Positions 1 through 7,489 are shown, counted from the stretch's first letter. The stretch: 12,461 bases of DNA from Gudongella sp964607545 (GCA_964607545.1 CAZSLV010000056.1:1-12461); one strand, 5' to 3'. A program made the numbers and translations. Notes: generated by a model not told the origin, from the sequence alone.

Positions 1-26
1 TTTACCATTAATTCAATAGCTTCCAA
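1..26 (-). CDS. 5' tip of a minus-strand gene, unidentified (partial)
   Basis: On the minus strand an AGAGGTG Shine-Dalgarno (33-39) lies six bases before a TTG codon (24-26). The open frame from it reads M-E-A-I-E-L-M-V and runs out of the window at base 1. An in-frame ATG at 6-8 would be a later start but has no ribosome binding site of its own. An extended -10 promoter sits correctly upstream. Eight residues cannot identify a protein. The start resembles clostridial hemerythrin-domain proteins, but this is only a guess. The gene is divergent from the deacetylase at 229. Confidence 0.5.
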
Positions 27-57
27 TATATTCACCTCTTTTACTTATTTACCTATA

Positions 58-85
58 ATTTTACCATACTTTTAATCAATAACAA
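58..85 (-). promoter_or_regulatory. Putative SigA promoter for the left-edge minus-strand gene
   Basis: Read on the minus strand: TTGTTA (-35, bases 85-80), a 16-base spacer, then TAAAAT (-10, bases 63-58). TG lies one base before the -10, giving an extended -10. Transcription would begin near base 51, about 12 bases before the Shine-Dalgarno at 33-39. The position supports the TTG start call at 26. Confidence 0.45.
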
Positions 86-96
86 AATACAAAAGC

Positions 97-123
97 TTGA
101 AGGATTTTAAATTAGTTTATAGT
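97..123 (+). promoter_or_regulatory. Weak candidate promoter for the deacetylase
   Basis: TTGAAG (97-102) and TATAGT (118-123) resemble SigA -35 and -10 boxes, but the 15-base spacer is short. No better pair was found between here and the start at 229. If it is used, the leader would be about 100 bases long. The 40-228 interval otherwise holds no gene; it is the divergent promoter region between the left-edge gene and the deacetylase. Confidence 0.25.
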
Positions 124-228
124 AAAATGTCACCAGATTGTAAATAAGATTAGGATTAAATGGTGTATGATTAAAGGTAGGGACTTGATAATTTAAGTTC
201 TTATTATCTATGGAGAAAGGCTGAGAAG

Positions 229-1767
229 ATGAACAAAAGAGAGATTAAAAAAAGGACCACTAAGAAAAGTAAGAAGGCTAAAAAATTTAGGTTTTATTTT
301 TTTGTACTAATTATATTAGGATTAAGCTTATTTGGCTTTAAATTTATAGAAAAAAACAATAATATTAAAGAAGCATCTGCAATGAAAGAAACACCTATAA
401 AAGAAGAAGAGGAATCTACCTTTTACTTAACAAACCCAAGTGTTGAACATAAAGAATTAGGGAGCATTGAATCTATCATTGAATATGGTAGCGAAGGCTT
501 AATAGGAGCTCATTATCCTGTGTTTGAGAATAAAAATATTGACAATATTAACAAAGACCTAGTTAATGGGTATATAGAAACCTTTAAGAAAGAAATAAAA
601 AACAACAAGACCCCTCCTGACCCTTACCATAAGTATGAACTTAGTATAGATTATGAAACATACAAGGGACCAGATGATATTGTTAGTATTATTTACTTCA
701 TTACTGAAAGTGGCCCCTACTTGGCCCATCCCGATTATAATATTATAACAAAAGCCTATGACCTAGAAAAAGATAAGGAAGTAAATCTTAATGAAATTAT
801 AGGTGATGAGGGATTAACTTATGTTTCAAATTTAAGCAGGGAATATTTTATGAATAATGAAACTTACAAGGATAGCATAGATCCATCATTATTTGAAGAT
901 GGGATTAAGGCAAGTGAAAGCAATTATTCTAACTTTATATTAAAAGATCAAGAAATAGTATTTATATTTGATAAATATCAGCTTTTTAGTGGCTATTTTG
1001 GGACCCCATCTATTGAAATCCTTTACAGTAAATTAATAGATTTCCTTAAAACAAACCCTGTGGACCCTCCAAAGAGGGAAGAAATTAACATAGACCCTCT
1101 TCTTGAAAATGTGGATGAAGCCATAAAGGTAGAGATTCCTAGAAGACACATAGATCCCGATAAACCTATGGTTGCCTTAACCTTTGACGATGGACCAAAT
1201 AAAAAGGTTACAGGGCCTATATTAGATGTATTAAAAGAATATGATAGTGTTGCTACCTTTTTTATACTAGGCAATAGGGCATCAGATAATGCTGATATTT
1301 TAAAGAGAATATTAGAGGAAGGCAGTGAAATTGGCAACCATTCATATAATCACAAGGAATTAACCAAATTATCCTATGATGAGCTAAGGGGTCAAATTGA
1401 AAACACACAAGAGGCAGTATATGAAAGCACTGGTAGTATGCCAAAAATTATGAGGCCTACTTATGGCTCTTTTAATGATAATTTAAAGAAAGAAGTTGAA
1501 ATGCCTTTAATTTTATGGTCTATAGATACTCTTGATTGGAAGAGTAAAGATGCAAAGAAAGTGACAAGTCATGTCTTATCAAATATAAGAGATGGGGATA
1601 TAGTTTTGATGCATGATATTTACGATAGTACTGGACTGGCAGTAAAAAGTTTAGTTCCTCAATTAATTAATAAGGGCTATCAACTTGTAACTGTAAGTGA
1701 GCTCTTTGAAGCTAGGGGTTTAGTCTTAGAAGATGGGCAAATATACAATCAAGCCCATAAAAAGTAA
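229..1767 (+). CDS. Membrane-anchored polysaccharide deacetylase, PdaC type (DUF4163-DUF3298-NodB)
   Basis: Likely cell-wall enzyme removing N-acetyl groups from peptidoglycan sugars outside the membrane, which usually changes lysozyme resistance. Residues 1-20 are strongly basic and are followed by one hydrophobic segment (about 21-39), an uncleaved anchor with the rest outside. Residues about 75-165 fit DUF4163 and about 185-272 fit DUF3298, the arrangement of Bacillus PdaC. The NodB domain spans about 313-492. Its motifs are complete: TFDDGP (318-323; D320 as base, D321 as metal ligand), H371 and H375 (metal), RPTYG (409-413), DTLDW (433-437) and LMHD (460-463; H462 as catalytic acid). The third motif has Thr where RPPYG is usual. 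At 512 residues it is somewhat longer than PdaC. The start has GGAGAAAGG at 212-220, eight bases upstream. The gene is alone on its strand and ends at a shared terminator. Whether it acts on MurNAc, GlcNAc or another glycan cannot be told. Confidence 0.88.
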   Translation: MNKREIKKRTTKKSKKAKKFRFYFFVLIILGLSLFGFKFIEKNNNIKEASAMKETPIKEEEESTFYLTNPSVEHKELGSIESIIEYGSEGLIGAHYPVFENKNIDNINKDLVNGYIETFKKEIKNNKTPPDPYHKYELSIDYETYKGPDDIVSIIYFITESGPYLAHPDYNIITKAYDLEKDKEVNLNEIIGDEGLTYVSNLSREYFMNNETYKDSIDPSLFEDGIKASESNYSNFILKDQEIVFIFDKYQLFSGYFGTPSIEILYSKLIDFLKTNPVDPPKREEINIDPLLENVDEAIKVEIPRRHIDPDKPMVALTFDDGPNKKVTGPILDVLKEYDSVATFFILGNRASDNADILKRILEEGSEIGNHSYNHKELTKLSYDELRGQIENTQEAVYESTGSMPKIMRPTYGSFNDNLKKEVEMPLILWSIDTLDWKSKDAKKVTSHVLSNIRDGDIVLMHDIYDSTGLAVKSLVPQLINKGYQLVTVSELFEARGLVLEDGQIYNQAHKK

Positions 1768-1792
1768 GATAATACTATAAATTATACTCTTA

Positions 1793-1828
1793 AAAAAATA
1801 AACTTAAAGTACTTTAAGTTTATTTTTT
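1793..1828. terminator. Bidirectional terminator between deacetylase and exporter
   Basis: A perfect 36-base palindrome is centred between 1810 and 1811, with A-tracts on the left and T-tracts on the right, so it gives a hairpin followed by U residues on either strand. It lies between two convergent genes and overlaps the stop codon of the minus-strand exporter (1827-1829). The stem has only four G-C pairs, so termination strength is uncertain. Confidence 0.75.
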
Positions 1829-2771
1829 AAGATACCTTATTTTTTTCTTTGTATTTATGCTTATTAAGCATAGGAAGTAGGGTTTTTAAATCTAAACTTG
1901 TAATTATTAATCCTAATATTATTATAAAAACTCCCACCCACTGGAGGAGGGAAAGCTCTTCTAATAAGACAATCCTTGCTGTAATAAGACCTGTAATTGG
2001 AACTAATAAAGATAAAGGGGATATCTTACTTAAAGGATATTTTGATATTAATATATTCCAAAAGCCGTATCCAAATAAGGTAGCCCCAAATGCTAAATAA
2101 AAGACTCCAAATATTGAAACCATACTTAAATTTGTAAAAGCACTTATTAAAGTTTGAGGAGAATCCATTAATAAGGCTATTCCTAGTGTTGGTATTGGCG
2201 GTATAAGACCACCCCATACAACTAAACTTAACATATCAAGCTTTTGCCCCTTTTCTCTAGCAGTATCTGAGGCAGACCTTGCAATAATATTTGAAATTGA
2301 CCAAAAGATTGGGGCACAAACTGTAAGTAATATTGCCCTAAGGGGAATACTAGCTACTTTATTTTGAATGGAAGCAAAGCCGATAATAGAAAGGCCTAAA
2401 ATTGCTATTATAAAGCCTAAAATTTGTTTTGAACTTATTTTTTCCTTTAAAAATAAGAAAGCCAAAATAGGAGATATAAAAGCTTGAAGTTGTAGGATGA
2501 TAGATGCAAGTCCAGCAGGCATGCCAATATGCATGGCATAAAACAAACAACCAAATTGGGCAACCCCTACAGTAAAACCATATGAAATTAAGCCTATCAA
2601 TGAAATATTAGGTTTTTTTATAAAAAAGATAGCTGGAAAAACTACCAGGCTATATCTTAAGGTGACAAGTAGCATGGGGGGAACCCCATCCAGGGCTAAT
2701 TTTATAACAGTAAAATTAGCCCCCCATACAACAACAACCAGTAAGGCAAGTACAAGGTCCTTTATTTTCAT
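1827..2771 (-). CDS. eamA: EamA-family exporter (DMT superfamily), similar to the O-acetylserine/cysteine exporter
   Basis: Inner-membrane exporter of small metabolites, predicted to have ten helices built from two EamA repeats (about 8-132 and 146-293). The first helix (LALLVVVVWGANF), the following PP-ML-RY segment and MPAGLAS (84-90) closely recall Escherichia coli EamA, which exports O-acetylserine and cysteine; this comparison is from memory. SPLSLLVPITGL (251-262) is the matching motif in the second half. At 314 residues it has the normal length. I chose ATG at 2769-2771 because GGAGG (2777-2781) lies five bases before it. The longer TTG start at 2783 would overlap that Shine-Dalgarno. 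The gene starts 19 bases after the phosphatase stop, so the two are very likely co-transcribed. The real substrate is unknown; amino acids or related thiols are the best guess. Confidence 0.82.
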   Translation of the reverse strand: MKIKDLVLALLVVVVWGANFTVIKLALDGVPPMLLVTLRYSLVVFPAIFFIKKPNISLIGLISYGFTVGVAQFGCLFYAMHIGMPAGLASIILQLQAFISPILAFLFLKEKISSKQILGFIIAILGLSIIGFASIQNKVASIPLRAILLTVCAPIFWSISNIIARSASDTAREKGQKLDMLSLVVWGGLIPPIPTLGIALLMDSPQTLISAFTNLSMVSIFGVFYLAFGATLFGYGFWNILISKYPLSKISPLSLLVPITGLITARIVLLEELSLLQWVGVFIIILGLIITSLDLKTLLPMLNKHKYKEKNKVS

Positions 2772-2790
2772 ATAAGCCTCCAATTAATAG

Positions 2791-4476
2791 TTAGTCTATA
2801 ACTTGCATAGTTAGGAAAGTTACATCATCCATAAGGTCACTACCATGGCCTATATGCGTGTAAAAATCAGATTTTATTAAAGTGTTTATATCAGTTGTAT
2901 TTAAATGATACTTTTCTTTTAGTATTTTTTGTAATTTTTCTACCCCATACAAGTCCCCATTAGTATTTTTTGCTTCAACTAAACCATCTGAATAAAAGAA
3001 TAATTTATCTCCCTTTTCTAAATAGAGGACCCTGTCTATATATTTTGGACTTACCAAACTTCCAAGCTTGCAAATTGGAAATCCTTTTGAATTAACTTCA
3101 AAAAGCTTGCCTGAATTTTTAACTATATAAGGGGATACATTTATGCCAGCAGAGGAGTATTTAAAAGTTTTCTCCCTGGTATTATAAACTCCATATAGCA
3201 TGACTATATACTTATCATCTGGTATATTTGTCTTATTAAAACTCTTATAAATTGTATCTAAAACATAACTTGGATCTAGGATTTCTTCAGAAGACCCTTC
3301 TCTTTCCTTTAATTGAATGATGTTTTGATAAGCAAATACTGTTAGCATTGCAGCAGAAATTCCATGGCCAGACACATCTCCAATATATAAAGCTATATTG
3401 TTTTCATCTAACTTAACTACATTGTAAAAATCCCCACTAAGGTTACTTGCTGCCAGGTAAACAACATCAAAGGATACAGACATATTATAAGGCATTTGAG
3501 AAGGAAGCAAACACCTTTGCATTTCCCTTGCATATTCTATATCATTTAGGAGGATTCCATTTAATTCTTCTAACTCCTTGGTCCTATTTTGTACTATTAT
3601 GTTAAGATTGTCTGAATAGCTTCTAAGCTCATCCTTAGCTTCTTTCATTTCCCTATAGGGTTTACTTGCATTTTCTACATAAATAGCCTTATAGAGAACA
3701 CTAAAGGCAATAATTTTAAATAAGTGTCCTATATAATTAAAGGCATCGTATATACTTCCATAACTAGTAAAAGCAAATTCGCTAAAGATAAGCAGAACTA
3801 GTGATATCATAAGCAAATTGTCATTATTGCTAAAGGATTCCTTATACCTATTTGAAACAATTAAAAAGGCAAGCAATAAGATAAATATTACCAGGTATTC
3901 TAAGGCAATTTTTATACTAGTAAGGCCTTCACCCTCTATATACATGGGAGGAAAGAAGTTAGGAAAGTAAGTTACTAGTAAGAATAAAAAAATCGAGATG
4001 AGGGCACTTGTTCCTGCTAGTACTTCCTTACTTATATTAGAAGTTTTCTTTCCAGGTATAATAATAGCTGTTAAAAAGCCCATGGACCCTATTAATCGGG
4101 CTAAAATCCAAAGGGTTGTTGCCCTATTAGCAGTCACATTAGGAATAAAAAAATCTGGCATTCCCTTGTAGCTTAGGGTATGGAAGGCATCTAAAGACCC
4201 CATAAATAAAAAGGCACACCCAAAAATTATAATTTTGAAATTTTTTGATTCTGCATAAATAAAATAACTTACTGTAAAAACAGAAAAAGACACCAAGATG
4301 CTGGCAAATTCGAATAAATTATGCCAGGTTAAGTAGTTGGCAATAGACATAAATTCTACAAAGCTATCATTGTAAAAGCCAGCTATCACATAAACAATAA
4401 GGGAAAATATAAATACTAAAATCACCCTATCATATTTTTTAATATTTTCAGTTAATTTAGCCTCGCTAGTGTCCAT
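2791..4476 (-). CDS. Membrane sensor phosphatase: MASE3 domain fused to SpoIIE/PP2C phosphatase
   Basis: Predicted Ser/Thr phosphatase signalling from the membrane. Residues 18-268 contain about eight hydrophobic helices and fit MASE3, a sensor whose ligand is not known; WHNLFEF (51-57) is typical. A charged, probably coiled-coil linker (about 270-320) leads to the SpoIIE-type PP2C domain (about 325-560). Its metal-binding motifs are all present: SGDF (347-350), GDVSGHG (366-372), YSDG (495-498) and DDVT (550-553), giving D349, D367, D497 and D551. There is no HAMP, PAS or response-regulator domain. Relatives dephosphorylate anti-sigma-factor antagonists of the SpoIIAA/RsbV type, but no such partner is encoded in this window. 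The start at 4476 has AAGGAG at 4483-4488, seven bases away. It lies 56 bases after the M20 peptidase stop with no convincing GC-containing terminator between, so it may share that transcript. Confidence 0.87.
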   Translation of the reverse strand: MDTSEAKLTENIKKYDRVILVFIFSLIVYVIAGFYNDSFVEFMSIANYLTWHNLFEFASILVSFSVFTVSYFIYAESKNFKIIIFGCAFLFMGSLDAFHTLSYKGMPDFFIPNVTANRATTLWILARLIGSMGFLTAIIIPGKKTSNISKEVLAGTSALISIFLFLLVTYFPNFFPPMYIEGEGLTSIKIALEYLVIFILLLAFLIVSNRYKESFSNNDNLLMISLVLLIFSEFAFTSYGSIYDAFNYIGHLFKIIAFSVLYKAIYVENASKPYREMKEAKDELRSYSDNLNIIVQNRTKELEELNGILLNDIEYAREMQRCLLPSQMPYNMSVSFDVVYLAASNLSGDFYNVVKLDENNIALYIGDVSGHGISAAMLTVFAYQNIIQLKEREGSSEEILDPSYVLDTIYKSFNKTNIPDDKYIVMLYGVYNTREKTFKYSSAGINVSPYIVKNSGKLFEVNSKGFPICKLGSLVSPKYIDRVLYLEKGDKLFFYSDGLVEAKNTNGDLYGVEKLQKILKEKYHLNTTDINTLIKSDFYTHIGHGSDLMDDVTFLTMQVID

Positions 4477-4532
4477 AGGATTCTCCTTGCAATTTATTTA
4501 TTAAAGACTTAAATTTATAAATTTATTTAATG

Positions 4533-5723
4533 CTAGAAACTTAATAATTTTTTCAATAAGCTATAGATTACCTCTGAACTTTTCACTACTTCATCTATTG
4601 AAACCCATTCATCAGAGGAATGATAATTTTCTCCGCTTGGTCCAAAGATAAAGGCAGGACTACCTAGCCTAGTCCCAAGGTAATTAAAATCTCCCATACT
4701 TGAAAAGTATGCTTCTTTTGCAAATTTTCCTGTTACTTCCTTAATTGTATTTTGAATTTCCTTAGTGTAGTAATTATTTTTATCCACTGTATAGGGTTTA
4801 AAGCCATCTAAATCTGGGTGGGGGGAGGGTCTAAAATTAATTTCATACTTACTCTTAATATTAGCTCTTTTGGCAGCTTCCTTTACTTCATTGATTAAAA
4901 ATTCTTTATCCTCTCCCCTAACTACATGCCTAAAAACACTAAAGGATGCATAATCAGAAACGCTAGCAGCTGCTCCACCTCCTGAAGTTTCTATAACTAC
5001 TAGAGAACCCCTTCCCAACAAAGGGTCTTCTTTTAATTCTGTATTCGCAAGCTCAGTGATTAATTTAGCCCCATCTAAAATGGCATCTATTCCATATTCA
5101 GGGCTTGCCACATGACTAGCCTTTCCATACAAATCAACCTTGTAATTGTACCCCCCTCGTGCCCCCAAGCAAAGACATGGGAACTGAGTATTAGCAAAGG
5201 CACTACTTGGCTCTGTAATAATTGAAAAGTCTATATCTTTAGTAATTCCATCAATAATTGTTGCATCTGTCCCTAGGCCATAGGGCCCTTCTTCATCAGA
5301 TACAAGGGTATAAACAATTTCTCCCTTAAAATCCTTAACGTTTTTTACAAAGGCTTTTATAGCTATAATAATAGCAGCGCATCCACCCTTCATATCTAAT
5401 GCTCCTAAGCCATAGAGCCTGTCTCCCTCGATTGTTGCCTTTAAGGGGTCCTTTGTCCACCCCCTACTTAAGTGGACAGTATCTAAGTGGCCATTAAGTA
5501 AAATTTTAGGTCCCTTTTCCCTCCCCTTGATAGAGCCTACTAGGTTAGTGCCTTTGAAATTAGTAATTAAATTTTCCTCATACCTATGGTAGGAAACGGG
5601 AATATTGTTTTTTTCTAAGTAAGTGTATGCATAATCCATTACCTTATCTTCTTCGAAGTAGGGGCTGTATATTTCAATAAGATTTGACAATAATTCAATA
5701 ACTTCATCTCTTTCTATATCCAT
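4533..5723 (-). CDS. M20-family metallopeptidase, ArgE/DapE-like amidohydrolase
   Basis: Cytoplasmic two-zinc hydrolase of the acetylornithine deacetylase / succinyl-diaminopimelate desuccinylase group, cleaving an amide bond in an acylated amino acid or small peptide. Motifs: GHLDTV (78-83; H79 metal ligand, D81 catalytic), GALDMKG (107-113; D110 bridging the metals), SDEEG (142-146; E144 base, E145 metal), E171 (metal) and NYHSSDE (366-372; H368 metal). The dimerisation domain is about 185-300, with H204 probably reaching the partner's site. At 396 residues it has the usual family length. I chose ATG at 5721-5723 because TGGAGG (5731-5736) is seven bases upstream; the longer frame to 5768 would add 15 hydrophobic residues and has no better site. 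It is divergent from the RocR-like activator. The specific substrate, and whether it belongs to the ArgE, DapE or YgeY group, cannot be settled here. Confidence 0.86.
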   Translation of the reverse strand: MDIERDEVIELLSNLIEIYSPYFEEDKVMDYAYTYLEKNNIPVSYHRYEENLITNFKGTNLVGSIKGREKGPKILLNGHLDTVHLSRGWTKDPLKATIEGDRLYGLGALDMKGGCAAIIIAIKAFVKNVKDFKGEIVYTLVSDEEGPYGLGTDATIIDGITKDIDFSIITEPSSAFANTQFPCLCLGARGGYNYKVDLYGKASHVASPEYGIDAILDGAKLITELANTELKEDPLLGRGSLVVIETSGGGAAASVSDYASFSVFRHVVRGEDKEFLINEVKEAAKRANIKSKYEINFRPSPHPDLDGFKPYTVDKNNYYTKEIQNTIKEVTGKFAKEAYFSSMGDFNYLGTRLGSPAFIFGPSGENYHSSDEWVSIDEVVKSSEVIYSLLKKLLSF

Positions 5724-5748
5724 AAAGTAACCTCCAATCATATATAAA

Positions 5749-5778
5749 ATTATAACATAAAAAGTCAAAAATAATGAA
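5749..5778 (-). promoter_or_regulatory. Candidate promoter of the M20 peptidase operon
   Basis: Read on the minus strand, a perfect TATAAT (-10, bases 5754-5749) is preceded at 18 bases by TTCATT (5778-5773), a weak -35. Transcription would begin near 5742, leaving the Shine-Dalgarno (5731-5736) intact. A good TTGACT at 5768-5763 is only eight bases from this -10 and does not pair with it. Confidence 0.4.
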
Positions 5779-5792
5779 GACTTTAATATTTA

Positions 5793-5821
5793 TTGAAGGT
5801 AACTTGTTAAAATGATATTAT
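5793..5821 (+). promoter_or_regulatory. SigA promoter of the RocR-like activator
   Basis: TTGAAG (-35, 5793-5798), a 17-base spacer, and TATTAT (-10, 5816-5821). Transcription should start near 5828, about 35 bases before the chosen start codon. The activator therefore appears to be made by the housekeeping polymerase, not from its own sigma-54 promoter. Confidence 0.7.
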
Positions 5822-5862
5822 GAAAATAATAATACTTTTAAAATACAGAAGGGATGGTCCAT

Positions 5863-7227
5863 ATGTTTGAAAAATATATAGAAAGTCTGCCCCGGTTTTT
5901 TAATTATATTGATTTTTTAGTAGTTACTGACAAGGATGGCTACATAGAATTTTATAAGGTATTTAATAACCTAGGAAGTAAAATTATTGAAGACCCAGTG
6001 GGCCTTCATATACTGGAACTCCACCAGCACCTAAACGAGGAAACATCTACTGTAATGAGGGTATTAAGAGATGGGGAACCCATAATAAATGAAAAGCAAT
6101 ATTTAAACATATTTAAAGAAAGAACTGTTACTGTCTTAACCACAACCCTCCCTTTAAAGGCTGGGAATAAAACCATAGGGGCAGTTGATATAAATAAGTA
6201 CTTTGATGTTGACTTAAGGAAGTTAGAAGATTGCGGCATGAAAGATAATTCTTATGGGAACAATATATTTTTTACTATAGATGATATCTTAACTAATAAC
6301 AAAAAGATGAATCAATTAAAAGAAAAAACCCTAAGAGCAGCAAAGACAAGCTCTCCAATAATGGTTTATGGAGAAACAGGAACTGGTAAAGAACTCATAG
6401 CTCAAGCAGTCCACAACCATAGCTTTAGAAAGAGCAACCCATTTATAACTCAAAACTGTTCAGCCATCCCCCTAAACTTGGGTGAAAGCATTTTTTTTGG
6501 AACGACTAAGGGAAGTTTTACAGGGGCAGAAAACAAAATGGGCCTTTTTGAAATGGCAAATAACGGAACCCTTGTCTTAGATGAATTAAACTCCATGGAT
6601 ATTAACCTCCAATCCAAGTTATTAAGGGCTACAGAAAATAATATGGTTAGGAGGGTAGGGGGTGCCAACCTAATCTCAGTAGATGTTAGAATCATCTCTA
6701 CCCTAAATGAAGACCCTTACTTTATGATTGACCAAAACAAACTAAGGCAAGACCTATTTTATAGACTGGGAGTTGTCCTAATCCACATACCTCCCCTAAG
6801 AGAAAGAAAAGAAGACATTCCTCTCTTGGTAGATAGCTTTATTGACCAGTACAATAAAAAAATGCAAAAAAATATAAGAAAGGTTGATAAAAAAGCTCTA
6901 GATTTACTCCTAGATTATAATTGGCCAGGTAATATTAGGGAGTTAAAGCATGTAATTGAAAGTGCCTTTAACTTTACTGAAGATGGAATTATAGGCGAAG
7001 AAGAAATTTCCTTTAATATAAGAAACTATAAGAAAGATGAAGATAAAAACTTTAAGATTAGCGAAAAGTTTTCCTTAGTTGATACTATAAATAATTATGA
7101 AAAAAATTATATAGAACTTGCCCTTGAGTCTAGCACTAGCCTAAGTGAAGCAGCTTCGATATTAAAGATTTCAAGACAAAGTTTAAAATACAAGATGGAT
7201 ACTTACGGAATTAAGGCAAAAGAATAG
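5863..7227 (+). CDS. RocR-like sigma-54-dependent transcriptional activator (sensor, AAA+, Fis-type HTH)
   Basis: Enhancer-binding protein that uses ATP to open promoters bound by RNA polymerase with sigma-54. Residues 1-120 form a PAS-like sensor, with no receiver domain, so it probably binds a ligand directly. The AAA+ domain (about 138-370) shows Walker A GETGTGKE (170-177), the sigma-54 contact loop GSFTGA (217-222; Ser where GAFTGA is usual), Walker B LVLDE (237-241) and arginine-finger region RQDLFYR (295-301). A Fis-type helix-turn-helix (about 424-448) ends the protein. The FGT-KG-FTGA stretch, sensor size and 454-residue length match Bacillus RocR (461 residues), from memory. I chose ATG 5863-5865: GAAGGG (5848-5853) is nine bases upstream, while the in-frame ATG at 5854 touches it directly. 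The perfect sigma-54 promoter lies 159 bases downstream of its stop, so the AGCS-RocB operon is its obvious target. The effector is unknown. Confidence 0.9.
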   Translation: MFEKYIESLPRFFNYIDFLVVTDKDGYIEFYKVFNNLGSKIIEDPVGLHILELHQHLNEETSTVMRVLRDGEPIINEKQYLNIFKERTVTVLTTTLPLKAGNKTIGAVDINKYFDVDLRKLEDCGMKDNSYGNNIFFTIDDILTNNKKMNQLKEKTLRAAKTSSPIMVYGETGTGKELIAQAVHNHSFRKSNPFITQNCSAIPLNLGESIFFGTTKGSFTGAENKMGLFEMANNGTLVLDELNSMDINLQSKLLRATENNMVRRVGGANLISVDVRIISTLNEDPYFMIDQNKLRQDLFYRLGVVLIHIPPLRERKEDIPLLVDSFIDQYNKKMQKNIRKVDKKALDLLLDYNWPGNIRELKHVIESAFNFTEDGIIGEEEISFNIRNYKKDEDKNFKISEKFSLVDTINNYEKNYIELALESSTSLSEAASILKISRQSLKYKMDTYGIKAKE

Positions 7228-7265
7228 GTTGATGCAAAAAATATTTTGCATCAACCTATTCTTTT
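7218..7265 (+). terminator. Strong terminator of the activator gene, overlapping its stop codon
   Basis: A perfect 22-base-pair stem (7218-7239 with 7244-7265) has a four-base AATA loop and a T-rich right arm continuing to 7270. The activator stop codon (7225-7227) sits inside the left arm. It separates the activator transcript from the downstream sigma-54 operon. The upper stem, TGCAAAA-n4-TTTTGCA (7233-7250), is also a compact dyad that a dimeric helix-turn-helix protein could bind; see findings. Confidence 0.85.
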
Positions 7266-7297
7266 CTTTTAAGATTGCCTTTATACAAGGGAATAAA

Positions 7298-7323
7298 TTA
7301 ACAAAACTTAACAAAAGTTAAGT
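7298..7323 (+). promoter_or_regulatory. Candidate upstream activating site for the RocR-like protein
   Basis: ACTTAAC (7306-7312), AAAA, GTTAAGT (7317-7323) is a perfect 7-base inverted repeat. TTAACAAAA occurs twice just before and within it (7298-7306 and 7308-7316), exactly one helical turn apart. Its centre is about 73 bases upstream of the -24 element, a normal enhancer distance. That it binds the neighbouring activator is an inference from position and symmetry. Confidence 0.5.
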
Positions 7324-7385
7324 AAAAACCTGTAAATTTCAAGATAAAACCAAGGAAATTTAAAGTTTTGCAATATTTAGACTAT

Positions 7386-7401
7386 TGGCACATATATTGC
7401 A
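7386..7401 (+). promoter_or_regulatory. Sigma-54 (-24/-12) promoter of the AGCS-rocB operon
   Basis: TGGCAC (7386-7391), five bases, TTGCA (7397-7401), preceded by T at 7385. The invariant GG (7387-7388) and GC (7399-7400) are separated by exactly ten bases, as the sigma-54 consensus requires. Transcription should begin near 7412, giving a leader of about 78 bases to the symporter start. It is the only good match I noticed in the window, and it stands between a sigma-54 activator gene and the operon. Confidence 0.92.
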
Positions 7402-7489
7402 TAATATATAGGATAAGCAATAAGAAAATCTATAGTGGAGGTGAAAATTAGTTTAGCTATTACTAAGTAATTAAAATAGGAGGGATGTC

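Noticed and set aside
1849..2100. Plus-strand frame of 83 codons inside the exporter gene.
   Set aside because: It is antisense to a well-conserved membrane protein, shows no domain and has no Shine-Dalgarno; it is a shadow frame.
4510..4525. Perfect 16-base A/T-only palindrome (TAAATTTA doubled) between the M20 peptidase and phosphatase genes.
   Set aside because: It contains no G-C pair and has no clear T-tract in the right place. In such AT-rich DNA it is likely chance and would be a very weak terminator.
5740..5768. TTGACT (5768-5763) with TATATA (5746-5741) as an alternative promoter for the M20 peptidase.
   Set aside because: The predicted transcript start would fall within the gene's Shine-Dalgarno, leaving no usable leader.
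7332..7350. Possible CodY box near AAATTTCAAGATAAA upstream of the sigma-54 promoter.
   Set aside because: About six of fifteen positions disagree with the CodY consensus by eye, no better than expected in AT-rich sequence.
7441..7470. Nine-codon leader frame starting at GTG 7441 before the symporter.
   Set aside because: The GTG overlaps the Shine-Dalgarno-like GGAGGTG itself, so there is no spacing for initiation.
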